Positions 7,331-14,324 of a stretch of DNA of 32,849 bases are shown piece after piece; position 1 is the first letter of the stretch; the number at the start of each line of letters is the position of its first letter. The stretch spans positions 1 through 32,849 of the forward strand of contig JADFGT010000021.1 of NCBI GenBank assembly GCA_022567555.1. The letters run 5' to 3'. The notes under the pieces were generated by a model. It was given only the letters and a program-made list of their open reading frames with translations, was not told where the DNA came from and made no database searches. The position numbers and the translations under genes are program-made. This DNA is from Armatimonadota bacterium (GTDB taxonomy: Bacteria; Armatimonadota; Fimbriimonadia; Fimbriimonadales; ATM1).

Positions 7331-8482
7331 ATGATACAGAACGCATGGAAGCGGTCGGCGGCCGTTGGAGCGGTCGCGTCGTGTGCGATGGCCGGATGGA
7401 CCCAGATACCTGACCTGCTCAGTTTCTTCGAGCCGGGCGGGCGCGCGATGGGGATGGGAGGCGCCATCTATTCGAACGCCGCCGACGTGAGCGCTTCGTA
7501 CTGGAATCCCGCAGGGCTGGCCTACATCAGTGACCCCATGGCCGAGATCAACTTCAGGAACCGGCCGACAACGAGCACCGTGCTGACCGGCACGTTTATA
7601 GACCCGGATCGTGACGGTGAGACCGGGTTCGGCTCCAACGCGTTTACGTTCGGCGGTATCGCGTTCCCCGTGGGTAACGGCGTGATCGGCCTCAGTTACG
7701 CCCAAGGCGGCTATGCGCGGGAACTTGCCATAGGTTCAAACCTGGGGAGCGGCGACCCGGGAGACCCTACGTTCGTGGAGCGCCAGGTCGAGTTCTTGCG
7801 CGTCGTCACCGAGTTTGTTACGCTCGCTTGGGGGACCTCACGCGGCAACAACATGAACATCGGCGTGGGCGTGGTGTTCGCCCGGCAAACGATATCAGAC
7901 GCGTTCTTCCGCCGAACGATACCGGGCGGGACCGGTGACCCGATAATCAGCGAGTCCGATTTCACGGGAGCCGCGACCGGTTTCGGCGGGATTGTCGGTG
8001 CGCAATTCGCCTCGGAGAACTCCAATGTCTCCTTCGGTGTGAGTTATCGGAGCGAGATCACGCTCAACTCGGTGGGGGAGTTCGCGCTCTACTCACAAAA
8101 GATTCCCGCTCGCATCCAGGGAGGCGTCGTGTGGCGCGCTGACGGGCTGCGCGGCGGACAAGACTTCGTGATAGGCGGCGTGGACGTTGCGTTCTTTCCC
8201 AGTGCGAGCAGCGGCTTAATCCTCGCCCGCGATGAACAAGTAAGCGCCGGCATCGGGTTCGAATACAATTGGGCCCAGTCGTTCGGATACCTTCCGATTC
8301 GGATCGGTTTCCGCACGACAGGCGCCGCTACCGATGGATTCGACCAGCGAAACGTATTCACTTTCGGTGTCGGATACCGCCCTCACAAAGAGGGCTATGT
8401 GCTGGAACTGAATTTCGCGTCGGGAGACGGGCAGTCGCGGCCGGACGTCGCGCTGTCGGCCTCCTTCCCGATAGGAAAATAA
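7331..8482 (+). CDS. PorV/UPF0164-like outer-membrane beta-barrel protein
   Basis: The 383-residue protein has a signal peptide (about residues 1-24), then the family hallmark GGRAMGMGGAIYSNAADVSASYWNPAGLA in pieces from about residue 37. This GxGxGGA...D...WNPAGLA element is shared by PorV, UPF0164 and FadL-related barrels. The remainder is alternating amphipathic beta-strands (for example GIAFPVGNGVIGLSYAQGG, VFTFGVGYRPHKEGYVLELNF), ending in a short C-terminal strand (ALSASFPIGK). It most likely sits in the outer membrane, implying a diderm organism. The ATG at 7331 follows GGAGG with 6-7 bases spacing. It could be a lipid or hydrophobic-substrate channel or a secretion-associated barrel; sequence alone cannot tell. 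It is in the same strand cluster as the Ig-like and caspase-like genes. Confidence 0.8.
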   Translation: MIQNAWKRSAAVGAVASCAMAGWTQIPDLLSFFEPGGRAMGMGGAIYSNAADVSASYWNPAGLAYISDPMAEINFRNRPTTSTVLTGTFIDPDRDGETGFGSNAFTFGGIAFPVGNGVIGLSYAQGGYARELAIGSNLGSGDPGDPTFVERQVEFLRVVTEFVTLAWGTSRGNNMNIGVGVVFARQTISDAFFRRTIPGGTGDPIISESDFTGAATGFGGIVGAQFASENSNVSFGVSYRSEITLNSVGEFALYSQKIPARIQGGVVWRADGLRGGQDFVIGGVDVAFFPSASSGLILARDEQVSAGIGFEYNWAQSFGYLPIRIGFRTTGAATDGFDQRNVFTFGVGYRPHKEGYVLELNFASGDGQSRPDVALSASFPIGK

Positions 8483-8491
8483 GGCGGGTAT

Positions 8492-9772
8492 ATGCTGGAT
8501 AAACGATTGGTGGCACTGCTGACAGCGCTGGCGATTCTCGGCCCTGCGTCCGCCCAACAGTGGCGGAAGTCGTATGAGCAGGGACTCGCCTTAGCGAAGC
8601 ACGCCGAGTGGGACGCAGCCAGGGTGAAGTTCCTCGAAGCCATCCAGGATCGGCCGGAAGACCGCTCAGGCCCGACCCAAATCGGCGCCAGCATCACCGA
8701 CCGCCGTCCCTGGCGGGGCGGGGCGCCCTATTCGGCCAATTTCGGTGCGGCTTACTGCGCGTTCAAACTGGCGGCCGAAGCGCAGGACATGGAGACCCGT
8801 GGAAAGCATATGGAAGACGCGATCGCAGGCTTCCAGAAGTTGGTGAACGAGCGGAAGGCCAGCGTGGAATCGCTTCTGTTCCTGGCCGCATCCTATGCCG
8901 CGCACAACGATCCGCGCGCGTCGAGGCTCGTGCAGGAGCGCCTGACTGAGATCGATCCGAAGCAGGCGTTCCGCGTTGACCAGGAGATGATTGAATTCCG
9001 TGACCTTCGCGCAGTAAGGAGCGCCGAAGGCGGCACCATCCTCTTCCCTGATTCAACCAGCCCGATCGGCCTGGTCCCGGTCTTGGGCTACAAGTACGCG
9101 CTGCTTATCGGAAACGAGAAAGGGAGCGGGCAGCAGTTCGCCCACAACGACGTGGACCTCATCAAGGAATCGCTCATAGAGCATGCAGGCTACTCGGAGG
9201 CGAACATCGTCACGCTGAAAGAGGCAACGACAGATACGATGCTGGGCGCGGCAAAGGCGCTGGCGAATCAGTTGCCGGAGAGCGCCGTCGTCTTCATCTT
9301 TTTCACCGGGGCGGCCGCTCATGACCCGGCAACGGGCACCGACTATCTGATGGGAACCGATACGCCCGGCGCGCTGTCGTTTGACCGGATGGTCGCGAAA
9401 ACTGCGCTCTTTCAAGCGTTCGTGAACAGGGGGGCCTCGGTCTTCTCTTTCTTCCAAGTGGACCGCGAGAGGAGCGCGGACGGACAATACTTCGGACTCG
9501 AGGTGCCGAAAGTGGGCAGAATCGCGCAATGCTTCGCCAATGCTCCCGGTGAGTTGGCATACGGCACCGTCTTCGATCAGCAGCTACACGGCGTCTACGC
9601 AGCCGCCGTGTCCCAGGTGCTGGTTCAAATGCGCAACAATCGCATCGCGGTGCTGGATTTCGCTTGGGCAACGTTTCGAAAGGTCAGGGAGGGCGCCGCC
9701 CGGGGCGCGGGTGGCGCGCAAACGCCGACGCTGCCTGTCATTTCGGGCATGACCGGTACCGCCAGATTCTAA
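8492..9772 (+). CDS. Secreted TPR plus caspase-fold (C14-like) protein lacking the catalytic dyad
   Basis: The 426-residue protein has a signal peptide (1-21, cleavage near ASA-QQ), a helical TPR-like region (about 22-165) and a caspase-haemoglobinase fold domain (about 198-370). The fold is recognised from KYALLIGNEKGSGQQFAHND, the helix LIKESLIEHAGY, the strand NIVTLKEATTDTML and the strand VVFIFFTGAAAHD. In active enzymes the last strand reads F-x-GHG and a later strand ends D-x-C. Here the first reads FTGAAAH (271-277) and the second ASVFSFFQVD (315-324), so the catalytic His-Gly and Cys are both missing. It is therefore probably a pseudoprotease, perhaps a binding or scaffold module. The start at 8492 lies 10 bases after the barrel gene, with GGCGGG upstream. 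Its role in the envelope cluster is unknown. Confidence 0.7.
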   Translation: MLDKRLVALLTALAILGPASAQQWRKSYEQGLALAKHAEWDAARVKFLEAIQDRPEDRSGPTQIGASITDRRPWRGGAPYSANFGAAYCAFKLAAEAQDMETRGKHMEDAIAGFQKLVNERKASVESLLFLAASYAAHNDPRASRLVQERLTEIDPKQAFRVDQEMIEFRDLRAVRSAEGGTILFPDSTSPIGLVPVLGYKYALLIGNEKGSGQQFAHNDVDLIKESLIEHAGYSEANIVTLKEATTDTMLGAAKALANQLPESAVVFIFFTGAAAHDPATGTDYLMGTDTPGALSFDRMVAKTALFQAFVNRGASVFSFFQVDRERSADGQYFGLEVPKVGRIAQCFANAPGELAYGTVFDQQLHGVYAAAVSQVLVQMRNNRIAVLDFAWATFRKVREGAARGAGGAQTPTLPVISGMTGTARF

Positions 9773-9791
9773 ATAAGTAGTTGGCCCGAGA

Positions 9792-10673
9792 GTGGCTTTT
9801 TTCGGCGAAGAGGTGGCTTCAACCGCGTCGAACTGTGAAGGAGCGGACTTGCTCCGCGCGCTGGCCGGGGAACCGGCGGACCGTTATCTCGCCGAGTTCT
9901 ACATGCCGGCAATGGCTAACGCCGTCGGTCTCGAGACGCCGGCCCTCGACCAACTGAAAACGGCGCTGTCCGACCAGGAAATGGCGTTTCGGGCCTTCCT
10001 GGCCAACTATGCTGCCACGCGCCGCAGCCCCGCACGCGAGCAGATCGCGCCCGTTTTCTTGCACGCCCTGGACCTCACCCTGGGCGGCAACGACTTCGCG
10101 GAATACCTCGAATCGCACGACGCCGAGGCGCTCTGGCTCAGTTTCGACGAGGCGTGGACGGAACGTACCGGCAAGTCCGCTGCGCCGCTTCGCCCCGTCC
10201 TGGAGGGAACGGCCGAACTCGTGTTCGAGATCTTTGAAACCCACGGCCACGGCAACGTCTTCAGATGGGCGTGCGACGAGATTGCCAGGTCCCGAAGGGT
10301 TGAGGCGGTGTTCTTGCGTCTGAAGGCGATCCGAACGCTCGGCCCGAAAACCGCCAGCCACTTCCTTAGGGACACTGTGATACTCTATGACTTGGAGGAC
10401 GACGTGGATTATGCCGACCGGATCTACTTGCAGCCGATCAGTTCGGTCGTCCGCCGCCTGGCGGCCCGCATAGTGCCCGAGGCGGCGGGGAAGAGGCTGC
10501 CGGACTGGGTGCTCGCCGGAAAGATGTCGAAGCAGGCGCGTCTGGCGGGCGTTAGCGGCGTGCGTTTCAACATAGGGTGCGCCTATCTCGGGCTGCGCTT
10601 GGCACTGCGGAGTGGAGGAGTGGAGCGAGCGGTGGAGGACCTGCTGCGGGCGAGCGGAACGGATGAGGAGTGA
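9792..10673 (+). CDS. Helix-hairpin-helix-containing protein, possibly DNA-repair related
   Basis: A 293-residue cytoplasmic, mostly helical protein. The one recognisable element is LKAIRTLGPKTASHFLRD (about residues 177-194), a helix-hairpin-helix DNA-binding motif of the kind in HhH-GPD glycosylases and AGOG-type 8-oxoguanine lyases, with the -GPKTASHFLRD- wording closest to those. The FNIGCAYLGLRLAL segment near the C-terminus is a second helical block. The catalytic lysine and aspartate of glycosylases are not obvious, so enzymatic activity is unproven. The GTG at 9792 is the chosen start; there is no good Shine-Dalgarno. It lies 19 bases after the caspase-like gene and may be co-transcribed. 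The identification is tentative. Confidence 0.5.
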   Translation: MAFFGEEVASTASNCEGADLLRALAGEPADRYLAEFYMPAMANAVGLETPALDQLKTALSDQEMAFRAFLANYAATRRSPAREQIAPVFLHALDLTLGGNDFAEYLESHDAEALWLSFDEAWTERTGKSAAPLRPVLEGTAELVFEIFETHGHGNVFRWACDEIARSRRVEAVFLRLKAIRTLGPKTASHFLRDTVILYDLEDDVDYADRIYLQPISSVVRRLAARIVPEAAGKRLPDWVLAGKMSKQARLAGVSGVRFNIGCAYLGLRLALRSGGVERAVEDLLRASGTDEE

Positions 10674-10689
10674 GGTCTGCTTCTCGTAT

Positions 10690-10714
10690 CCTTCAGCAAT
10701 CTCATTGTTGAAGG
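10690..10714 (+). terminator. Hairpin after the HhH gene
   Basis: CCTTCA-g-CAAT, loop CTC, ATTG-t-TGAAGG forms a 10-pair stem with one mismatch, starting 17 bases after the HhH stop codon. There is no U-tract, so intrinsic termination is possible but unproven. Confidence 0.35.
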
Positions 10715-10766
10715 TACCTCCAGGCAGAGCGCCGCCGGGTGCGGTTTAACATACAAGGGGATGAAA

Positions 10767-11009
10767 TCGGGTGGCACGGATGAGCGGCCGTCGAACTTCG
10801 GACCCCAGAGGACTCCGCGCCGCTCGTCCGTGGTTCCCATGCGCGCTGTTGAATCCTCCACGTTCAGCACGTCGCATTGATGAACTTCGAAAGCACATTC
10901 CAGGCCGCCATGCCATCTCGCGCTGGACCGGGCCCATGCCGTTCACGGACGAGCGACACGACGCGCATACTCGCGCAAAAGCACCGGGTCGCTCATCCGT
11001 GCCACCCGA
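10767..11009. repeat. Fold-back element with perfect 20-base terminal inverted repeats
   Basis: Bases 10767-10786 (TCGGGTGGCACGGATGAGCG) are exactly the reverse complement of 10990-11009. A second, nested perfect 12-base pair lies inside: CGCTCGTCCGTG at 10821-10832 and CACGGACGAGCG at 10944-10955. All four arms share the core CACGGAYGAGCGRC, two on each strand, so the element is built from four copies of one unit. No transposase is encoded. It could be a MITE-like dispersed element or a structured RNA. Confidence 0.6.
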
Positions 11010-11056
11010 GGTAACCTTCACCCTATAGAGAGCCCACCCGCCGCCTTTGATTACCG

Positions 11057-11081
11057 CCACCAACCCTGCGAGGGTTGGTGG
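11057..11081. repeat. Perfect 11-bp hairpin
   Basis: CCACCAACCCT (11057-11067), loop GCG, AGGGTTGGTGG (11071-11081) is a perfect stem between convergent genes. No U-tract follows on either strand. It may be a bidirectional transcription barrier or part of a repeat family. Confidence 0.45.
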
Positions 11082-11111
11082 ATAGAAACTTCGACGAAAG
11101 TAATGAACAGG

Positions 11112-11133
11112 CCGGGAGCGGAGGCGCTCCCGG
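11112..11133 (-). terminator. Hairpin downstream of the thioredoxin gene
   Basis: CCGGGAGCG and CGCTCCCGG pair perfectly around a 4-base loop, 28 bases after the stop of the minus-strand selenoprotein candidate. On that strand it is followed by CCTGTTCATTACTTTC, which is only moderately U-rich, so it is a plausible but not classic terminator. Confidence 0.45.
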
Positions 11134-11160
11134 TCCGGCGAGAAACGAACACGCACTCAA

Positions 11161-12402
11161 TCAGCGCGCCAGCAACGCCTCGACCTCCTTCCGGAACTCG
11201 GCGAAGTTCTCGGCCCTGTATCCGATCTCAATCGTGTGGACGTTTCCCTCTCTGTCAATCACGGTCACGTGCGGAATGCCGGTGACGCCGTAGTCATCGA
11301 AGTTCGCAGGATCGCCGAACAGGACCGGCCAGGGAAGACTGTGCTCGACCATGAACTCCTTCATGCGAGCGAACTCGTCGTCCTTCGGCATATCTCGCTT
11401 GTCGCGGTACTCGGTGCCGTACCAGCCGTAGTACTTCGTCACTCCGACGATTTCGAGCCCTTGGGAGTGCAGGTCGTCGTACATCTGAATCATATCCGGG
11501 AACTCCCGGATGCAGAACCCTCACCAGTGGGCAAAGAAATCAATCAGGATCACCCTGCCCTTCCATGCATCGAGCGATCGGAACTTCCCGTGGCTGCGCT
11601 CGACGTGCAAGGCGGGCGCCGTCTCGCCGATCTGCTCCAACTGCGTCGCGAGTGAGTTGAGCCGCCGGATAGTGGCGTGGCCTTCCGGCAACTGGCTGCG
11701 GAGCGCTTCGATGACTCCGAGTGCGTCCTCCTTCTGGCCCAGGCGCATAAGCAGGTCGGCCCTTTTGCTGACGATGGCGTATTTCACTCCTATCGCCAGC
11801 GGCCGTTCGCTCTCGGTCGTGAACTCGTCGTATGGGATGCGCGCTTCCACGTCGGCAAGCACCACGAGGGCTGTATGGACGCCATTTTCCTTCGCTATCT
11901 GGTCCGCATAGTAGTAGGCTGTCTGAAGGCCCAGGTTGCGCGCGTCCATCTTGTCTCCGGGCGCGGCCTCCTTGATCGTTGAGAACAGCATCTCAGTTTC
12001 GTCGAGCAATCTACAGCTGTCGAGGACGATCATCTGGGCTTCGAACCTCTCTTTGGCCGTCCCGTCCAAGGTCAAGTACCGCAGCGCAGCGTCACAGGCG
12101 CTCTGCTGCATCTTGGCCAGCACAAACAGTTGCGCCCAGGCGAGGCCCTGCTTCGGTTGGACCTTTGTGGCGTCAACTCCCTTGCAGTACTCCTGCGCCT
12201 TGGTCTCAATCTCCTGGTTCAGCGCCGCCAGGTTGACTCGTGTGCCGGACTCACGGGCCTCCTGCAGTGTCTTGGCGCGGAGGGCATTGAGCTCCTTGAC
12301 GGCCTCTGCGGGGTCAGTGTTGGCGGCTTGCAGCCCCATAAGGCCTGCAGCCAGTCCGAAGGCCGCTACGACGACGACAATGGTGGCTATTTGCTTGCGC
12401 AC
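11161..12402 (-). CDS. Secreted TlpA-family thioredoxin-like protein, probable selenoprotein (in-frame UGA as Sec)
   Basis: Two same-frame segments, 12402-11524 and 11520-11161, are separated only by a TGA at 11523-11521. Read through, the product is 413 residues with residue 294 at the TGA: FFAHW-U-GFC-IREFPD. This is the first redox position of the thioredoxin CxxC motif; the second cysteine (Cys297) is kept. Domains: signal peptide about 1-27, a helical TPR-like region about 30-255, and a TlpA/ResA thioredoxin fold about 262-413 with WKGRVILIDFF, GLEIVGVTKYYGWYG and the cis-proline GVTGIPHVTVID. A SECIS-like hairpin follows the TGA. The start is GTG 12402, preceded by a full AAGGAGGT site at 7 bases. 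A nonsense mutation is the alternative, but the intact downstream half and exact codon position favour selenocysteine. The likely role is a periplasmic thiol/selenol oxidoreductase. Confidence 0.85.
11494..11511 (-). promoter_or_regulatory. SECIS-like hairpin downstream of the in-frame UGA
   Basis: In the mRNA, AUCCGGG (11511-11505), loop AGUU (11504-11501) and CCCGGAU (11500-11494) form a perfect 7-pair stem. The loop starts 16-17 bases after the UGA and has G as its second base, which fits the general bacterial SECIS description (short apical loop, early G, about 16-37 bases from UGA). A lower helix UCUG/CAGA can extend it. This element would recruit SelB with Sec-tRNA. Confidence 0.65.
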
Positions 12403-12408
12403 GATGAA

Positions 12409-12416
12409 ACCTCCTT
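12409..12416 (-). promoter_or_regulatory. Full-consensus ribosome-binding site
   Basis: AAGGAGGT lies 6-7 bases before the GTG at 12402 and fixes that start codon for the selenoprotein candidate. Confidence 0.85.
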
Positions 12417-12650
12417 TTGTGCCGGATACCCGATTCTACCGGTGCCCGGCCCGGCGATGTTCAGAACGGCCCGTCGCAGTACGGCCGGATTGAGCCAAGA
12501 AGAGGAGGAGCCCCGGCGCTGGGGAGGTCGGGATGAGGAGTAACGCCGGGGCATACGATGAGAAGGCTGAAAAAGAGGTGAAACCCTATTTTATCGGTCC
12601 GCCGACGCCACATGCGGCAACCGACTGCCGTCAACCTCCTACACCGGATA

Positions 12651-12668
12651 GTGTACCGATTCGTACAC
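12651..12668. promoter_or_regulatory. Palindromic operator-like site GTGTAC-N6-GTACAC
   Basis: A perfect 6-base inverted repeat with a 6-base centre (CGATTC). Part of it, GTACCGATTC (12653-12662), recurs in inverted orientation as GAATCGGTAC at 12713-12722. Such spacing suits a dimeric repressor. It lies about 250 bases upstream of the selenoprotein candidate and just after fmt; the regulator is unknown. Confidence 0.35.
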
Positions 12669-12749
12669 CGCCGGCGCTACGTTTGAAACCGTATTCACAG
12701 AAAAACTGGTGAGAATCGGTACCGGCACGGCATTCATGGCTCCATGCTG

Positions 12750-13667
12750 TCATGCCAGGCTGTCTCCCGGCCTCAGGCGGACTCCGTTGGCGAAGTCAAG
12801 ACCCGAAACCTGCTTCCTGCCTTCCAACTGCACGTGCTTGAGCCGCAGCCCGCCATCGGCGAAACCGACCGTCAGGCCCTCATCTCCGACGGAGGCCGCT
12901 ACGCCGGCCTGCGCGCTCACCGACAGGTCCAGCCGCGCCGACCGCACACGCAGGCCCCCGAATCGCGTGGCCAGGGAAACCCCCGGGCGAGGCGTGCATG
13001 CGCGGAAGCGGCGATACGCCTCTTCAGCGCTCATCTCGAATCGGAGTTCGCCCTCACCACGGCCCATCTTCGGCGCGAGGGTCGCGTTGTCGTGCTCTTG
13101 CGGCGTGCGCGGGTAATCCCCGGCGGCGATCCGCCGCATCCACTCTTTCGCCATGCGGGCTGCGACCTCGCCGAGACGGGCCTCAAGTTCGCCGGCCGTT
13201 TCGTCTGGACCGATGACCAGACGTTCGATGGCGATGATGTCGCCCGTGTCCATCCCCTTGTCCATCTGCATCAGTGTCACGCCGGTCTCCGTTTCGCCCG
13301 CCAGGAGGGCGCGCTGTATGGGGGCCGCGCCCCGGTAGTAGGGCAGCGCCGAGGCGTGGAGGTTTATGCCGCCCCGCCGGGCCGCGCCCAGCAGCGACTC
13401 CGGAAGAATCTGCCCGTAGGCGGCCAAGAGCAAGGCGTCGGCGTCCAGCTGGCGGATCGAGGAGACGAACTCCTTATTTCTGGCCCTTTCCGGCGCGACC
13501 ACCGGCAGCCCCAGTTCTTCGGCGGCCTCCTTCACGGGCGTGGCCCGGAGTTTCCTCCCCCGCCCCGCCGGCCGGTCCGGTTGGGTCACAACCAGGACCA
13601 CGTCCGGGGCGACGGCCCGCAGCGCAGGGACGGCGAACGGAGACGTGCCGAAGAAAACCAGCCGCAC
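12750..13667 (-). CDS. fmt: Methionyl-tRNA formyltransferase
   Basis: Fmt formylates Met-tRNA(fMet) with 10-formyl-THF. The 305-residue protein has RLVFFGTSPFAVPALRAV at the N-terminus, the QPDRPAGRG loop, the catalytic NLHASALPYYRGAAPIQRA segment (Asn102, His104) and MDKGMDTGDI with the catalytic Asp140. The C-terminal OB-like tRNA-binding domain occupies about residues 200-305 (FRACTPRPGVSLATRFGG onward). The start is placed at GTG 13667, which shares a base with the def stop codon (TAGTG), so the two are translationally coupled; GGTGGGG precedes it. The order priA-def-fmt on one strand is a common bacterial arrangement. Confidence 0.95.
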   Translation of the reverse strand: MRLVFFGTSPFAVPALRAVAPDVVLVVTQPDRPAGRGRKLRATPVKEAAEELGLPVVAPERARNKEFVSSIRQLDADALLLAAYGQILPESLLGAARRGGINLHASALPYYRGAAPIQRALLAGETETGVTLMQMDKGMDTGDIIAIERLVIGPDETAGELEARLGEVAARMAKEWMRRIAAGDYPRTPQEHDNATLAPKMGRGEGELRFEMSAEEAYRRFRACTPRPGVSLATRFGGLRVRSARLDLSVSAQAGVAASVGDEGLTVGFADGGLRLKHVQLEGRKQVSGLDFANGVRLRPGDSLA

Positions 13668-14194
13668 TACCCCACCCGCTCTTCCGCCGGCCACGACCAG
13701 TGGAGGGTCGCCGCGTCCACCTTGTCAATGAACAGGATGCCGTCCAGATGGTCTATCTCATGCTGCAACACGCGGGCGGCAAGGCCTTCCAGACTTAGTC
13801 GGATCGCCTTTCCACGGTTGTCGAGCGCCTTCACCTCAACGGTCATGCTCCTTTTCACGTCGCCAAACAGACCGGGCAGGCTGAGGCATCCCTCTTGCCC
13901 GACCTCCTCGCCTTCGGCCCCAACGATTTCCGGGTTGATCAGCGCAGTCGGCCCCCCGTCGGCCGCTATCAGAATCACCCGCTCCGAGACGCCTATCTGC
14001 GGCGCAGCCAGCCCGATGCCGTTGGCCTCGCTCCGGACCCGCTCCATGCGCTCGATCAGTTCGCGGGTCTTCTTCCCCACACGTTCCACCGGCTCGGCGA
14101 CGCGGCGCAACACGTCGGCCGGGTATTTCACTACAGGCTGCTCGTCGCTGGTCTCCCAGAGCGGCTTGAACTCGGCCGGGACGACTATCTCCAT
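13667..14194 (-). CDS. def: Peptide deformylase
   Basis: Def removes the N-formyl group from new proteins and works with Fmt, encoded next. The 175-residue enzyme has all three metal-site motifs: GIGLAAPQIG (59-68), EGCLSLPG with metal ligand Cys103, and QHEIDHLDG with His145, catalytic Glu146 and His149. About 18 residues precede the usual beginning of the family (VVKYPADVLRRVAEPV), so there is a short N-terminal extension. ATG 14194 was chosen; a TTG at 14215 is possible. Neither has a recognisable Shine-Dalgarno, and the leader is occupied by a heptad repeat. The gene overlaps fmt by one base. Confidence 0.95.
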   Translation of the reverse strand: MEIVVPAEFKPLWETSDEQPVVKYPADVLRRVAEPVERVGKKTRELIERMERVRSEANGIGLAAPQIGVSERVILIAADGGPTALINPEIVGAEGEEVGQEGCLSLPGLFGDVKRSMTVEVKALDNRGKAIRLSLEGLAARVLQHEIDHLDGILFIDKVDAATLHWSWPAEERVG

Positions 14195-14201
14195 GGTCTG
14201 C

Positions 14202-14256
14202 GTTTCGGGTTTCAAGTTTCAGTCTCGGGTCTCGGGCTTCCGGTTTCGAGTCCCCG
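14202..14256. repeat. Eight-unit degenerate heptanucleotide repeat (GTTTCGG-type)
   Basis: GTTTCGG, GTTTCAA, GTTTCA, GTCTCGG, GTCTCGG, GCTTCCG, GTTTCGA and GTCCCCG follow head to tail in the 130-base gap between priA and def. On the minus strand the unit reads RAAACYY, like the GAAAACN array at 4183-4210. A few further CGGAAACT/CGGAACT units lie at about 14283-14297. Confidence 0.6.
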
Positions 14257-14324
14257 GCCGATCACGTCCTGACCTCTGAAATCGGAAACTCGGAACTCAG
14301 CGCCACCCACATTCTACTTAAGCC

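Larger units (their letters stand above)
10674..11160. other. Non-coding region with a fold-back repeat and several hairpins
   Basis: This is a 487-base gap between convergent genes (HhH protein on plus, thioredoxin on minus). I see no credible gene: the ORFs that cross it are Arg/Pro-rich and lack ribosome sites. It holds a hairpin just after the HhH gene (CCTTCA at 10690-10695 with TGAAGG at 10109+1000-10114+1000 bases, i.e. ten-odd bases downstream of 11-base loop DNA), the 20-base inverted repeat listed separately, and two perfect hairpins near the thioredoxin end. Confidence 0.6.
12403..12749. other. Intergenic region upstream of the selenoprotein candidate
   Basis: 347 bases between fmt and the thioredoxin gene, both on the minus strand. 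No gene was found. It holds the strong ribosome site of the thioredoxin gene (12409-12416), a 9-base inverted repeat with a 25-base loop (GCCCCGGCG 12510-12518, CGCCGGGGC 12544-12552), and a possible operator at 12651-12668. No convincing -35/-10 pair was identified. Confidence 0.5.

Noticed and set aside
10771-11028. ORF across the fold-back element
   Set aside because: It contains the inverted repeats themselves, is Arg/Pro-rich, and has no Shine-Dalgarno or family resemblance.
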